Origin: Rhipicephalus microplus | Lineage: Eukaryota > Arthropoda > Arachnida > Ixodida > Ixodidae | Direction of reading: 5' to 3' | Assembly (NCBI RefSeq): GCF_043290135.1 | Contig: NC_134705.1 | Coordinates: 62,275,771 to 62,339,770 of the forward strand | Length of the DNA: 64,000 nucleotides | Shown here: piece by piece, positions 1 through 10,175 of the stretch | Position numbering within the stretch: the stretch's first letter is position 1 | Layout: each line of letters begins with the position of its first letter | The notes under the pieces: generated by a model | The model's input: the letters and a program-made list of their open reading frames with translations, nothing else | Databases searched by the model: none | What the model was told of the DNA's origin: nothing | Position numbers and translations under genes: made by a program

Positions 1-164
1 CGAAGGCCGACGCTGCGCTCGCCGCTATCAGTCCGAGACTGCTATCTGCGCAAGACTGCTGCTGTAATTAGACTTTCCCTTTACCGGGCACAGGTTCGCC
101 CAAATAAACAGTTAAATCCCAACACGAAGTTTCCTGTCTTCGGCCGCGTCACGACCCCGTGACA
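1..164 (+). repeat. 5' LTR, 3' portion only
   Basis: Bases 1-164 repeat bases 5576-5739 and end in the same CGTGACA. The 5' remainder of this LTR (about 243 bases by comparison with the 3' copy) lies left of the window. The segment includes the AATAAA that serves as the polyadenylation signal in the 3' copy. Confidence 0.95.
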
Positions 165-166
165 AC

Positions 167-184
167 TGGTGGAGGTGCTGCTTC
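167..184 (+). promoter_or_regulatory. Candidate tRNA primer-binding site
   Basis: A TGG-initiated stretch starts 3 nt after the LTR end, where reverse transcription of LTR elements is primed by the CCA end of a tRNA. Position and TGG start fit. I could not assign the matching tRNA from the sequence alone. Confidence 0.4.
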
Positions 185-188
185 GTTC

Positions 189-1553
189 ATGTACCGGACG
201 CCCCCGTCAAGCCGTGAACCCAGCCCCCGTCGCGAAGAAGATCCCGACGCCAACCAAGAGCAGCGAACGAGCCGCCGACAGCAAGGTCTCCCACCGGAGT
301 ACGGCCTTCTACCAGACAAAGTGCGGAAGACCAAGACCATGACCTCGACGGCAGCCACAATGACAACCGGAGCGTCCCAGCCCGCGATCGTCATCCATCA
401 ACCCAGGGAACCGCCAACGTTCCATGGCTCACCGTTTGAAGACCCGGAAACCTGGCTAGAAACATACGACCGTGTGGCCGCCCTCAACCACTGGGACAAC
501 GAAGAAAAGCTCCGTCGTGTGTACTTCTACCTGGAAGACACCGCAAGGACCTGGCTAGAGAATCGGGAGTCCACGCTCCGAACGTGGGATGTCTTCTGCG
601 GCGCATTTCTGCAAACGTTCGCGAGCGTCGCTCGCAAAGAGAGGGCCGCTGCTCTACTCGAGACCCGGGTTCAGCTACCAAATGAAAAGGTCAGAATTTT
701 CACAGAGGAGATGACCCGCCTATTCCGTCACGCTGACCCAGACATGCCTGAGGAAAAGAAAGTTCGTTTCCTCATGCGAGGGGTCAAACAGGAGCTCTTC
801 GCGGGACTAATGAGGAATCCACCGAACACCGTCCAAGAATTTGTATCCGAGGCGACCACCATCGAAAAAACGCTGGACATGCGCACCAGACAGTATAATC
901 GTCGCCTGACTCCAGAATGCGCTGCTGCTCAAGCCAGTGACTCCGACGACCTGCGTGAAACGATCCGAGCGATCGTGCGGGAAGAGCTGCGCAAACTGTT
1001 GCCTTCGGCGCAGCCTCAAGTGGATTCGATCGCCGACATTGTGCGAGAAGAAGTTCGGCAATCGCTTCGAATTCCCGAAACACCGCCGCCCGAGCCAGCA
1101 ACTATGACCTACGCCGCTGCAGTGCGCCACAACGCTCCTCCCCGTCCACGCCAAAACGCCGCCCCGTCGCACTTCCGTCGCCAGACGCCACCGCCGCCAC
1201 CACCACCACCGACGTCCTACCGTTCCCCTGCAGGCCGGCGCAGTGCACCGAGGAAAACGGACGTTTGGCGTGCACCTGACAACCGCCCGCTCTGCTACCA
1301 CTGCGGCGAGGCCGGGCACACATACCGCCGTTGCCAGTACCGAGAGATAAGACTGCGTGGCTTCGCCGTCAATGCACCGCGTCCGCAGCCAGGAGATCGG
1401 CCACGTGACATCGCCGACTACCTGGCAGGAGCTCAATGGACACCACGAAGTCCTTCCCGTTCGCCGTCGCCCAGCCGCCGCATGTCACCGCACCCCCGGC
1501 AGTACTCTGGCCCAACGCGGGGCCGGTCTCCTAGCCCGTATCCGGGAAACTAA
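189..1553 (+). CDS. gag: Gag polyprotein of Ty3/Gypsy element
   Basis: A 454-residue structural protein that would assemble the particle and bind element RNA. I chose the ATG at 189; the frame is open upstream to a GTG at 159, but that lies in the LTR end and primer-binding region. Roughly residues 70-210 look like a retrotransposon Gag domain (LETYDR, RTWLENRE). A basic, proline-rich linker follows, including a run of about nine prolines, and then one zinc knuckle, CX2CX4HX4C, at C369, C372, H377 and C382. The tail is rich in Arg, Ser and Pro. The stop at 1551-1553 directly follows a frameshift heptamer, so most ribosomes would make Gag and a minority Gag-Pol. The family assignment is firm; processing sites cannot be read from the sequence. 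Confidence 0.92.
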   Translation: MYRTPPSSREPSPRREEDPDANQEQRTSRRQQGLPPEYGLLPDKVRKTKTMTSTAATMTTGASQPAIVIHQPREPPTFHGSPFEDPETWLETYDRVAALNHWDNEEKLRRVYFYLEDTARTWLENRESTLRTWDVFCGAFLQTFASVARKERAAALLETRVQLPNEKVRIFTEEMTRLFRHADPDMPEEKKVRFLMRGVKQELFAGLMRNPPNTVQEFVSEATTIEKTLDMRTRQYNRRLTPECAAAQASDSDDLRETIRAIVREELRKLLPSAQPQVDSIADIVREEVRQSLRIPETPPPEPATMTYAAAVRHNAPPRPRQNAAPSHFRRQTPPPPPPPPTSYRSPAGRRSAPRKTDVWRAPDNRPLCYHCGEAGHTYRRCQYREIRLRGFAVNAPRPQPGDRPRDIADYLAGAQWTPRSPSRSPSPSRRMSPHPRQYSGPTRGRSPSPYPGN

Positions 1554-4500
1554 GGGCAGCAACCGATGGAGGTGCGGTTGCTGTGCGACGAACTACCGAA
1601 GATCCTCCGACGACGATGACGCCGCGACGGAGCTTTCCAAACACAACGCCAAACAGGCAAACCCCTGACGGCGAAAGCTCACTTACCGAAGATGGCCTGA
1701 CGACGCAACAGGGAAGCAGTGGAACAAGCCGACGCAGCCGCGACCCGACGCCACGCCCTAACTGTAATGCGAGACGGCGAACTAGCGACCTCGACGTTCT
1801 TATCGACGGCCACAGTGTGACCGCTCTCGTCGATACTGGAGCCGACTATTCTGTGATCAGTGGGTCGTTCGCCGCGAAGTTAAAGAAAGTTAGGACAGCT
1901 TGGAAAGGCCCTGAAATCCGAACAGCCGGAGGTCATCTCGTAACGCCTGCAGGAATCTGCACAGCGAGAGTCACCATTAACGGCCGTATTTCTCCTACAG
2001 ACTTCGTAGTCCTACAGCGTTGCTCGAGAGATGTCATCCTTGGCATGGACTTCTTATGCCTCCATGGTGCTGTCATCAACCTAAAAACAAAGTCGATAAC
2101 GTTATCCCCAGAAGAAGCATTACCGCCGCGCACGCCGTCAGGACACCATGCCTTGAATGTGCTGGAAGAACAAGTCACCATTCCGCCTCGCTCAAGCGTC
2201 ATTATTTCAGTCGGGGCTCCTAAATCACCTGACTTGGAAGGCGTCGTTGAAGGCAGTCAGCATCTGTTGGTCACCCGAAATATTTGCGTCGCAAGAGGAA
2301 TTGCAGAGCTGCGGGGAGGCAAAGCAACGGTTATGCTCACGAATTTCAGCAATGAGTACAAACATGTGAACAAAGGAACAACGGTCGCATACATCGAAGA
2401 AATTGTCGAAGCCACCAGTTCTTTCGCCCTCGCCGATTCTGCGGAACCTGCTCAGAGGAACCAAGCCCCTCCCATAGCTTTCGACGTCAATCCCAGACTT
2501 CCGAACGATAAGCAAGAACAGCTCAAGGCCCTGCTCCTGCAATACGAAGATTGCTTTTCGTCGTCATCGAAAATTCGGCAGACCCCAATCACGAAACATC
2601 GCATCATAACCGAAGAAAATGCCAGACCACTCCGTCAGAGTCCGTACAGGGTTTCGACGCGAGAACGTGAGGCCATGAAGAGACAAGTTGATGAAATGCT
2701 GCGGGATGACATTATCCAGCCGTCCAAGAGTTCATGGGCATCCCCCGTGGTGTTAGTGAAGAAAAAGGATGGGACCCTACGTTTCTGCGTCGATTATCGC
2801 CGCCTGAACAAAATCACAAGAAAGGACGTGTATCCTCTCCCACGAATAGACGACGCACTTGATCGGCTCCATAACGCCAAGTACTTTTCGTCAATGGACC
2901 TCAAGACTGGCTATTGGCAAATCGAAGTCGACGAAAGAGACCGAGAGAAGACGGCGTTTATAACACCGGACGGCCTTTTCGAGTTTAAGGTGATGTCCTT
3001 CGGCCTTTGCTCAGCGCCTGCAACTTTTCAACGCGTTATGGATACAGTACTGGCAGGATTGAAGTGGCAGACTTGCCTTGTGTACTTGGACGACGTCGTC
3101 GTGTTTTCCTCGAGTTTCGACGAGCATCTTCAGCGCCTTGAAGCTGTACTTCAAGCCATCAAGACTTCCGGACTCACACTGAAGCCAGAAAAGTGCAGAT
3201 TCGCGTATGAGGAGCTCTTGTTTCTGGGGCACGTTATCAGCAAGTCTGGAGTTCATCCCGATCCACGGAAAACAGCCGCCATCGCCGACTTCCCGCCGCC
3301 CACTGACAAGAAAGCCGTGCGCCGATTTCTGGGCCTGTGTGCCTATTATAGGCGGTTCGTGAAAAACTTCGCCCGCATCGCCGATCCTCTCACTAACCTT
3401 ACCAAGGCCGACGTGGAGTTTAAGTGGGAAACGCCGCAGGAACACGCTTTCCAGGAGCTTAAACATCGCCTCCAGACGCCTCCGTTACTTGCCCATTTCG
3501 ACGAATTCGCTGAGACAGAAATACATACTGACGCAAGCAGCGTAGGTCTTGGCGCCATTCTTGTGCAGAAGGCTGACGGACTTGAAAGGGTTATTAGTTA
3601 CGCCAGCCGATCGCTATCCAAAGCAGAAGCAAATTATTCCACAACAGAAAAGGAGTGCCTCGCCACCATCTGGGCTACGTCAAAATTTCGCCCCTACCTC
3701 TACGGCAGGCCCTTCAAAGTTGTGAGCGATCACCACGCATTGTGTTGGCTAGCCACCTTGAAGGACCCTTCAGGTCGCCTCGCACGATGGAGCTTGAGAC
3801 TTCAAGAATATGACATTACTGTCATTTACAAGTCCGGCAAAAAACACTCCGACGCCGACTGTCTCTCTCGTGCGCCTGTAGACCAACCGCTACCCGACGA
3901 CCCGGATGACGACTACTTCTTAGGAACGATAACTACCGACGACTTCGCTGAACGACAGAGGGCCGACCCGGAACTTAAGGCCCTAATAGAATACCTCGAA
4001 GGCCGGACCGCCGAAGTCCCGAAGGTATTCAAGCGCGCACTTGCGTCGTTCTTTCTACGAAACGGTCTTCTACAAAAGAAAAACTTTTCACCGCTTCGAG
4101 CTAAGTACCTCCTTGTGGTGCCTTCAGCTCTGCGACCAGAACTCCTACAGGCCCTGCACGACGATCCGACGGCAGGGCACCTCGGTGTTTCTCGCACGCT
4201 CGCGAGGATACAAGAAAGGTACTACTGGCCACGTCTTACCACCGACGTCACTCGTTATGTGAGAACATGCCGGGACTGTCAGCGACGCAAGACACCGCCG
4301 ACAAGGACAGCGGGACTTCTGCAGCCAATTGATCCACCTTGCCGACCTTTCCAGCAGATTGGTATGGACCTACTGGGGCCATTCCCGACGTCGGCTTTCG
4401 GAAACAAGTGGATCGTGGTAGCTACCGACTACCTCACCCGCTACGCCGAGACAAAAGCCCTGCCAAAAGGCAGTGCATCCGAGGTAGCTAAGTTCTTCGT

Positions 4501-5203
4501 CGAAAATATCGTCCTACGTCACGGCGCCCCGGAGGTCCTTATCACCGACAGAGGAACGGCATTCACTGCCGACTTAACTCAAGCGATCTTGGCATACAGC
4601 CAAACAAACCACCGCCGGACGACAGCGTACCACCCACAGACCAACGGCCTCACCGAGCGGCTTAACAAGACGATCGCCGACATGCTGTCAATGTACGTCG
4701 ATGTCGAACACAAGACGTGGGACGCCATTCTTCCGTATGTGACCTTCGCATACAACACGGCGGTGCAGGAGACGACGCAGATATCTCCATACAAATTGGT
4801 CTACGGAAGGAGCCCGGCAACGACCCTCGATGCCATGTTACCCAACGTCACCGACGAAGAAAACCTCGATGTGAGCGAGTACCTTCAACGCGCCGAAGAA
4901 GCCCGACAACTTGCGCGTCTCCGTATCAAAAATCAACAGACGACCGACAGCCACCGTTACAACCTTCGACGACGCTTCGTGGAATACCAGCCCGGTGAAC
5001 GTGTTTGGGTGTGGACGCCGATACGCCGACGTGGACTAAGTGAAAAGCTTCTGCGACGGTACTTCGGACCTTACAGGGTGGTTCGACGTCTCGGCCCACT
5101 TGATTACGAGGTTGTCCCCGACGGCATCACGAACTCTCAACGACGCCGATCGCGACCTGAAGTCGTACATGTCGCGCGCCTCAAGCCGTTTCATGCGCGT
5201 TAA
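1535..5203 (+). CDS. pol: Pol polyprotein: protease, reverse transcriptase, RNase H, integrase
   Basis: This is the enzyme polyprotein, reached from gag by -1 frameshift; the first in-frame ATG is at 1616. Residue numbers count from the codon at 1583. Aspartic protease: DTGA at 84-87. Reverse transcriptase: FCVDYRRLN and the YLDD catalytic box at 501-504. RNase H: first catalytic Asp at 650 (HTDAS). Integrase: HHCC zinc-binding residues H859, H866, C896, C899, then D929, D989 and E1025, with the typical 35-residue D-E spacing. The C-terminus (GPYRVVRRLGPLDYEV) resembles the gypsy integrase tail; I see no clear chromodomain. All inspected catalytic residues are present and there is no internal stop, so it may be functional. 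Confidence 0.93.
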   Translation, partial: PVSGKLRAATDGGAVAVRRTTEDPPTTMTPRRSFPNTTPNRQTPDGESSLTEDGLTTQQGSSGTSRRSRDPTPRPNCNARRRTSDLDVLIDGHSVTALVDTGADYSVISGSFAAKLKKVRTAWKGPEIRTAGGHLVTPAGICTARVTINGRISPTDFVVLQRCSRDVILGMDFLCLHGAVINLKTKSITLSPEEALPPRTPSGHHALNVLEEQVTIPPRSSVIISVGAPKSPDLEGVVEGSQHLLVTRNICVARGIAELRGGKATVMLTNFSNEYKHVNKGTTVAYIEEIVEATSSFALADSAEPAQRNQAPPIAFDVNPRLPNDKQEQLKALLLQYEDCFSSSSKIRQTPITKHRIITEENARPLRQSPYRVSTREREAMKRQVDEMLRDDIIQPSKSSWASPVVLVKKKDGTLRFCVDYRRLNKITRKDVYPLPRIDDALDRLHNAKYFSSMDLKTGYWQIEVDERDREKTAFITPDGLFEFKVMSFGLCSAPATFQRVMDTVLAGLKWQTCLVYLDDVVVFSSSFDEHLQRLEAVLQAIKTSGLTLKPEKCRFAYEELLFLGHVISKSGVHPDPRKTAAIADFPPPTDKKAVRRFLGLCAYYRRFVKNFARIADPLTNLTKADVEFKWETPQEHAFQELKHRLQTPPLLAHFDEFAETEIHTDASSVGLGAILVQKADGLERVISYASRSLSKAEANYSTTEKECLATIWATSKFRPYLYGRPFKVVSDHHALCWLATLKDPSGRLARWSLRLQEYDITVIYKSGKKHSDADCLSRAPVDQPLPDDPDDDYFLGTITTDDFAERQRADPELKALIEYLEGRTAEVPKVFKRALASFFLRNGLLQKKNFSPLRAKYLLVVPSALRPELLQALHDDPTAGHLGVSRTLARIQERYYWPRLTTDVTRYVRTCRDCQRRKTPPTRTAGLLQPIDPPCRPFQQIGMDLLGPFPTSAFGNKWIVVATDYLTRYAETKALPKGSASEVAKFFVENIVLRHGAPEVLITDRGTAFTADLTQAILAYSQTNHRRTTAYHPQTNGLTERLNKTIADMLSMYVDVEHKTWDAILPYVTFAYNTAVQETTQISPYKLVYGRSPATTLDAMLPNVTDEENLDVSEYLQRAEEARQLARLRIKNQQTTDSHRYNLRRRFVEYQPGERVWVWTPIRRRGLSEKLLRRYFGPYRVVRRLGPLDYEVVPDGITNSQRRRSRPEVVHVARLKPFHAR
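1544..1608 (+). promoter_or_regulatory. -1 programmed ribosomal frameshift signal between gag and pol
   Basis: The heptamer GGGAAAC (1544-1550) is in the correct gag phase (G GGA AAC) and is followed at once by the gag stop TAA. After a 6-nt spacer, CAGCAACCG (1557-1565) pairs perfectly with CGGTTGCTG (1575-1583) around a 9-nt loop. GGAGG in that loop (1568-1572) can pair with CCTCC at 1604-1608, giving an H-type pseudoknot. The pol frame is open from 1535, after a TAG at 1532, and is -1 relative to gag. Heptamer, spacer and stem are seen directly; the frameshifting itself is inferred. Confidence 0.8.
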
Positions 5204-5320
5204 CAAACTGAACCAGTGTTTTTTGTATTATTGTTGTATCAGAATTTATTCATTGTACTTTCTTGCATTATTATTGTACTTTCATCTTTAGTTAAAGCAT
5301 CGGGACGATGCCTTTTTTTC

Positions 5321-5330
5321 AGAGGGGGGC
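5321..5330 (+). promoter_or_regulatory. Polypurine tract
   Basis: AGAGGGGGGC lies directly before the 3' LTR, the usual primer site for plus-strand DNA synthesis in LTR elements. Confidence 0.75.
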
Positions 5331-5332
5331 AA

Positions 5333-5739
5333 TGCCACGTTCCATTTCCCAAGTTTCTGTTATCGTCCCAAAACACCACACGATTCTCAGCGCAAACCGC
5401 GCCTGCAGTTTTCTAGAAGGTTCCGGACTGTAGTAGATCATTTCAATAAGATAACGCCCATTGTGCGAACGGTACAGATTGTTCTGGAAGCTACGCCACC
5501 GCCAGCGATAACGCTAGAACATTCGACGGCAAGAGTATAAATGCCGACGCGCTTCGCTGCTTGTCAGTTGTTGATCGAAGGCCGACGCTGCGCTCGCCGC
5601 TATCAGTCCGAGACTGCTATCTGCGCAAGACTGCTGCTGTAATTAGACTTTCCCTTTACCGGGCACAGGTTCGCCCAAATAAACAGTTAAATCCCAACAC
5701 GAAGTTTCCTGTCTTCGGCCGCGTCACGACCCCGTGACA
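5333..5739 (+). repeat. 3' LTR (about 407 bp)
   Basis: It begins TGCCACG just after the polypurine tract and ends CGTGACA, giving an imperfect inverted-repeat border. A TATA box lies at 5536-5542 and AATAAA at 5678-5683, consistent with promoter and polyadenylation roles. The last 164 bases match the window start. The start coordinate is inferred from the TG dinucleotide because the 5' LTR start is not visible. Confidence 0.85.
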
Positions 5740-8700
5740 ATATGTTGTCGGTAGGGTAATGGGAAATATTGTTTTCTAAGAGTTTCTAAGTTTTTGCACT
5801 GGATTAACATGTGAAGGACTGTTAATGCTTCACCACATCTGTCACACAATGGTGGATCGCCACCAGACAAAAGATATGTGTGTGTCGTGTATGTGTGTCC
5901 TATCCTGAGTCTCGTTAGTATTGCTTCTGTATGACGCGATTTCGATACGGGCAGCCAATGACAAAGGTGTGGCTTAATAATGTGTAGTTTGTTTTGTGTG
6001 TGTGTATCCCACTTGCTCTGCCAGTAGTCCCTGAGGTTTTGTTTGAGAGACGGCTTAAGATCAAGGTCCGGGATTGATATGGGTGTAGGGGCAGTGCTTT
6101 TGTGGACGGATGCAGCGAGCTGATCCGCCCTCACGTTACCTTGAGTCTCACGGTGCCCTGGCACCGAGCACGCTACAACATGTTGTTTGAGTGTGTAGAG
6201 TGTGCACAAAATGGAGTAAAGTGAGACAAGGACTGGGTTTTTTTTGTTTCTTAAGAGTGTGCAGTGCCGTTACCACACTGAGAAGTCCGTTTAAATTACT
6301 TTTTTTAGTATTTGTAATTACTTGATGTGTTTAGCCACCACAAGTATCGCATAAGCTTCCGCTGTTAAGATACTTGTGCCTAGATGTAGAGGGCCAGCAC
6401 CCGAAAAGGATGGGCCGACAGCAGCGTAGGACACAGAGGAGTTAGATTTGGAGGCATCTGTAAAGAACTCAGGACGTGTGTATTTGTGTTGAAGTTCCAG
6501 GAAGTATGTTCGTATATGGGCAATAGGCGCATGTTTTGTAACTTCTAGAAAAGACACATCGCAGTCTATAGTCTGCCATTGCCACGGTGGCGGATATGCT
6601 ACAGGAAACTGTGTTCAAATGAGACTCCAGTTTCCTCAGCTAGACGTTTCAGGCCAACTGAGAAGGGCTGCCTCATCGAAGGCCTGTTTTGAAACAGAAT
6701 TGAGCTCGACAAATCATTAAGGGTAGAGAATGAGGGGTGCTTCTTATCCGCTTTCACCTTAATGAAATAAACAAAGGACATTTAAGTTCTCTGCAGATGA
6801 AGCGACCACTCGTTTGACTCAACATAAAGGCTTTCTAAGGAGCTGGTGCGAAAAGCTCCCGTAGAAAGGCGGATGCCCAAATGGTGCACGAGGTCTAGCA
6901 TCCTCAAAGCACTTTGAGGTGCAGACTGATAAACAACGGCCCCATAATCTAAGCCGGTGCGAATGAGGCTTCTATACAGGTTCATGAGACAATGCCTGTC
7001 ACTACCCTACGTAGTACGTGACAACACTTTTACAACATTCATGGATTTTAAACATTTTGTTTTTAAATACTTGATGTGCGGTACGAAGGCCAAATTATTG
7101 TCCAAGATTAAGCCTAAGAATTTATGCTCCACATTAACAGACAGACATTGACCATTTAGTTCAATGTCGTGTTCTGAGTGCATGCCTCTCTTTCGGGAGT
7201 ACAAGACACACGTGCTTTTTTGTGGGTTCAGTCGGAATCCGTTTTCCTCTGCCCATTGGGAGACCTTGTTTAAACCTAACTGAACCTGCCACTCAAAATT
7301 GCCAGATTGCAAGATCTAAAGCCAAGCTGGACGTCATGGACATATGTACAATAAAACATATTGCGAGGGATGGACAAGCGCAAGGGATTCATTTTGATGA
7401 GAAAAAGTGTGCAGCTAAGTACACCACCTTGTGGCATGCCTGTTTCCTGGACAAATGTTTGGGAAATGACCGTGCCCACTCGGAAACTAAATGTCCGGTT
7501 TGACAGGTAACTTTCGATTATGTGAAACATTGTTCCACGCACGCCAAGGTGGGACAGGTCTCTTAGAATTCTAAAACGCTACGTTGTATCATAAGCCTTC
7601 TGGATATCGAGGAACACAGAGAGAAAATATTGTTTATGGACGAAGGCGTCTTTGATCTGTGGCTCAATACGAACAAGGTGGTCTGTGGTGGATCTAATTT
7701 CTCGAAACCCGCACTGAAATGGGTCGAGCAAATTGTTTGTTTCAAGGAAATGTACAAGTCGGCAGTTTATCATTTTTTTTGAAGACTTTGCACAAGCAGC
7801 TTGTGAGTCCAATAGGCCTATAACTTGAAGCTAAAGAAGGTTCCTTGCTCTCTTTCAAAATGGGAATAATAATAGCCTCTTTCCAGGAGGTAGGTATTGT
7901 GTTAGAAAACCAGATAGCATTGTACAAACAAAGTAAGGTTTTTCGTGTTTCAGCTGGTAGGTTTTTTAACATTTCATACACCACACGGTCAGAACCTGGG
8001 GCAGAAGTACTGCAGGAGTTTAGAGATTTCGGTGCTCAGCTAGACTGAAAGCTTGGTTATATGCCTCGTATCTAGTGCATTTGTGTTAGAGTTTCTGCTT
8101 TTCTGTTCTTTTTCTGTGTTATTGAAAAGTGTCAGTATAGCGGGAGGAGTTGGACACCTGTTCGAAGTGTGCACCGAGGAAGTTTGCCTGATCTTCCAAG
8201 GTACCACTGAGTGTTTACAAGTGGAAGTGTGTGTACTTGTTTTCCTGCTATCCTACCGACCATGTTCCAGACTTTAGCCTCCTGTGTGTATGAATTGATC
8301 GCTGACAAAAACTTCTGCCAGCTTTCTCTTCTGGCCTGTGGACGCGTTCTCCTGCCTTGAGACTTTATTTTTTTGAAGGTGTCAAGATTTTCGGCTGTCG
8401 GTGAGTTCCGAAGTAACCTCCATGCTCTGTTTTGCTGTTTGCGCGCGTTTCGGCATTCAGAGTTCCACCATGGGATACGTCGTTTTCCAGGGTGTCCATT
8501 CGTTTGTGGAAAGCATTTTGTTGCTGCATCAATCAGAGACGCTGTAAAGTATTCGACAGCCGCATCAATGCTTAAAGTGCATATGTCGCGCCAGTTTAAA
8601 TGAGTGATTGTATAGAACTGTTTCCAGTTGGCTTTGCTTAATAGCAATTCGGAACCTGGGGCGGGCATTCAGTTGATGTAGGTGTGCTCAAAACTGCGGG

Positions 8701-9327
8701 AAAATGGTCACCTCCGTAGGGATTAGTTATGACTTTCCAGTGAAGTAGAGGCACAAGCGATGGAGATACTATGCTTAGGTCTATTGAGGAATGGGTATTG
8801 TTAGCGAGGTTATAATACATTGGTTCTTTTCGATTCAGGAGACAGGCGCTTGAAGAGAGAAGAAACTGTTCAATCAGTCGACCTCGCGCGTAGCAACGAG
8901 AGTCATCCATAGCCTTTTATGCGCATTAAAGTCTCCAAGGAGAACATAAGGCTCCGGAAGTTCATCAATTAAAGAGTGTAATTTACGTTTTTGCAGCTGA
9001 TAGCTAGGAGGAACGTAAACAGTGCAGATAGTGATCAATTTATCAAAAAGAACCGCTCGAACAGCCACTGCCTCAAGGGATGTTGGGAGTTGTGTGTGCA
9101 AGCTATTCCTTGATTCACTATGATGGTAACACATCCGGATGATGTCATGGCATCAACACGGTTCTTTTGAAAAATAACGTATTTACGAAGAAAATTTGTG
9201 TGTTTTGAATTAGGGTGTGTTTCTTGTACACACAGAACTTTTGGTGAGTGTTCCTGTAAAAGTTCTTGGATGTCGTCAAGGTTTCTGAGAAGGCCCCTGA
9301 CGTTCCGTTGTAAATTTGAGTGTTCAT
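5740..9327 (-). pseudogene. LINE A ORF2 (endonuclease-RT-RNase H), decayed
   Basis: Relic of the LINE replication enzyme. Pieces are recognisable in several frames: endonuclease start near 9327 and GDFNAH near 8910, RT segments at 7276-8668 (including GMPQGGVLSCTLF and a YVHD form of the YVDD box), palm and thumb pieces at 6782-7312, RNase H with FFTDASKS at 6318-6557, and the C-terminal region with CDRCGEALTVLHMLIQC at 5740-6209. At least eight frameshifts or stops separate them, so no enzyme can be made. The last codons are cut by the gypsy 3' LTR. Identity is clear from comparison with intact copy C; activity is excluded. Confidence 0.85.
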
Positions 9328-9426
9328 GGTGAATGTAAAATAGTGCGGTGTGTACGAAAAGCGAGTGGCTGCCTTAGCGAAAATTCTGATAAAAAAACTG
9401 ATAGGCTATGAGGTTATTGACAGTTG

Positions 9427-9565
9427 TATCAGTCTATAGGTGTATCAGTCTATCAGTGTACCAGTCTATCAGTGTACCAGTCTATCAGTGTACCAGTCTA
9501 TCAGTGTAATAGTCTATCAGTGTACCAGTCTATCAGTTTACCAGTCTATCAGTGTACCAGTACTC
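9427..9565. repeat. 16-bp subterminal tandem repeat (TACCAGTCTATCAGTG)n
   Basis: About eight to nine copies of a 16-bp unit, with single-base variants, lie just inside the left terminal inverted repeat. The other end (about 15215-15390) has a looser array of related words in inverse orientation. The reading frame that runs through it (Tyr-Gln-Ser/Ser-Val repeats) is a consequence of the 16-bp period and is unlikely to be a protein. Confidence 0.85.
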
Positions 9566-10175
9566 GTGTGCCAGCCTATAAGTGTAGCATTCTACTCTGA
9601 TAGGTCCACAAGCAAATCGGTGCTTAGCCAACTGGCAGGTGCAACGCTACATCAGAGCAAGCAGGACACAAATATGAACACAGAAATCAAACAAAATATT
9701 TTATTTGATGTGCCATTCCTTGGTCAATCTTTTGATTTCATAAAGTCAATAATTTTGTTTGCCAAAGCTTTATTGAGGAGCTTCTTCATTTGTTCAACCT
9801 TTCCAATCAGAAGGGTGTGCTTCAAAAAAATGGTTGAAGAAATCTGCATGATCAAAAACAAAGCAAGTTACAGGCACTTATTAAGCGACAATTATGTGCA
9901 CTCTAAATAGAGGAGTCAATATGACAAGGAAATAAGTAGGAGTGCTACCAGTCTGCCTCTCTAATATTGTTTAAAGTTAGTTTGTGGATTCTTGCATAAA
10001 AGTACCCAGCTCCAGTAGGCAAAAGCACACTTGAAGCTTTAGTAAATAATTATAACACAAGTTGGCAGTGAAACCTCGGCTGATTACGTGCGAAAATGGA
10101 GCCACCAACTTCCACGAATTTCGGTCAGATTGCAAAATTTCACCAACCTGAAAATACAGCATATGTTTCTTTCTC

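Larger units (their letters stand above)
1..5739 (+). mobile_element. Ty3/Gypsy LTR retrotransposon, nearly complete (5' LTR cut by window edge)
   Basis: The order is partial 5' LTR, primer-binding region, gag, pol (protease, reverse transcriptase, RNase H, integrase), polypurine tract and 3' LTR. Integrase after RNase H is the Ty3/Gypsy order, not Ty1/Copia. No envelope-like ORF lies between pol and the 3' LTR. Both main frames are open over their full length and the 164 bases of LTR that can be compared match, so the insertion looks young. It lies in a minus-strand LINE (copy A): LINE sequence resumes at 5740, and the unbroken counterpart near 21390 reads straight through this point. The left target-site copy lies outside the window. 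Confidence 0.95.

Noticed and set aside
5204..5332. Envelope gene in the gypsy element
   Set aside because: Only about 130 bases separate pol and the 3' LTR, and no ORF of relevant size is present.
9427..9565. CRISPR array
   Set aside because: Simple head-to-tail 16-bp repeat without spacers, in eukaryotic transposon DNA.
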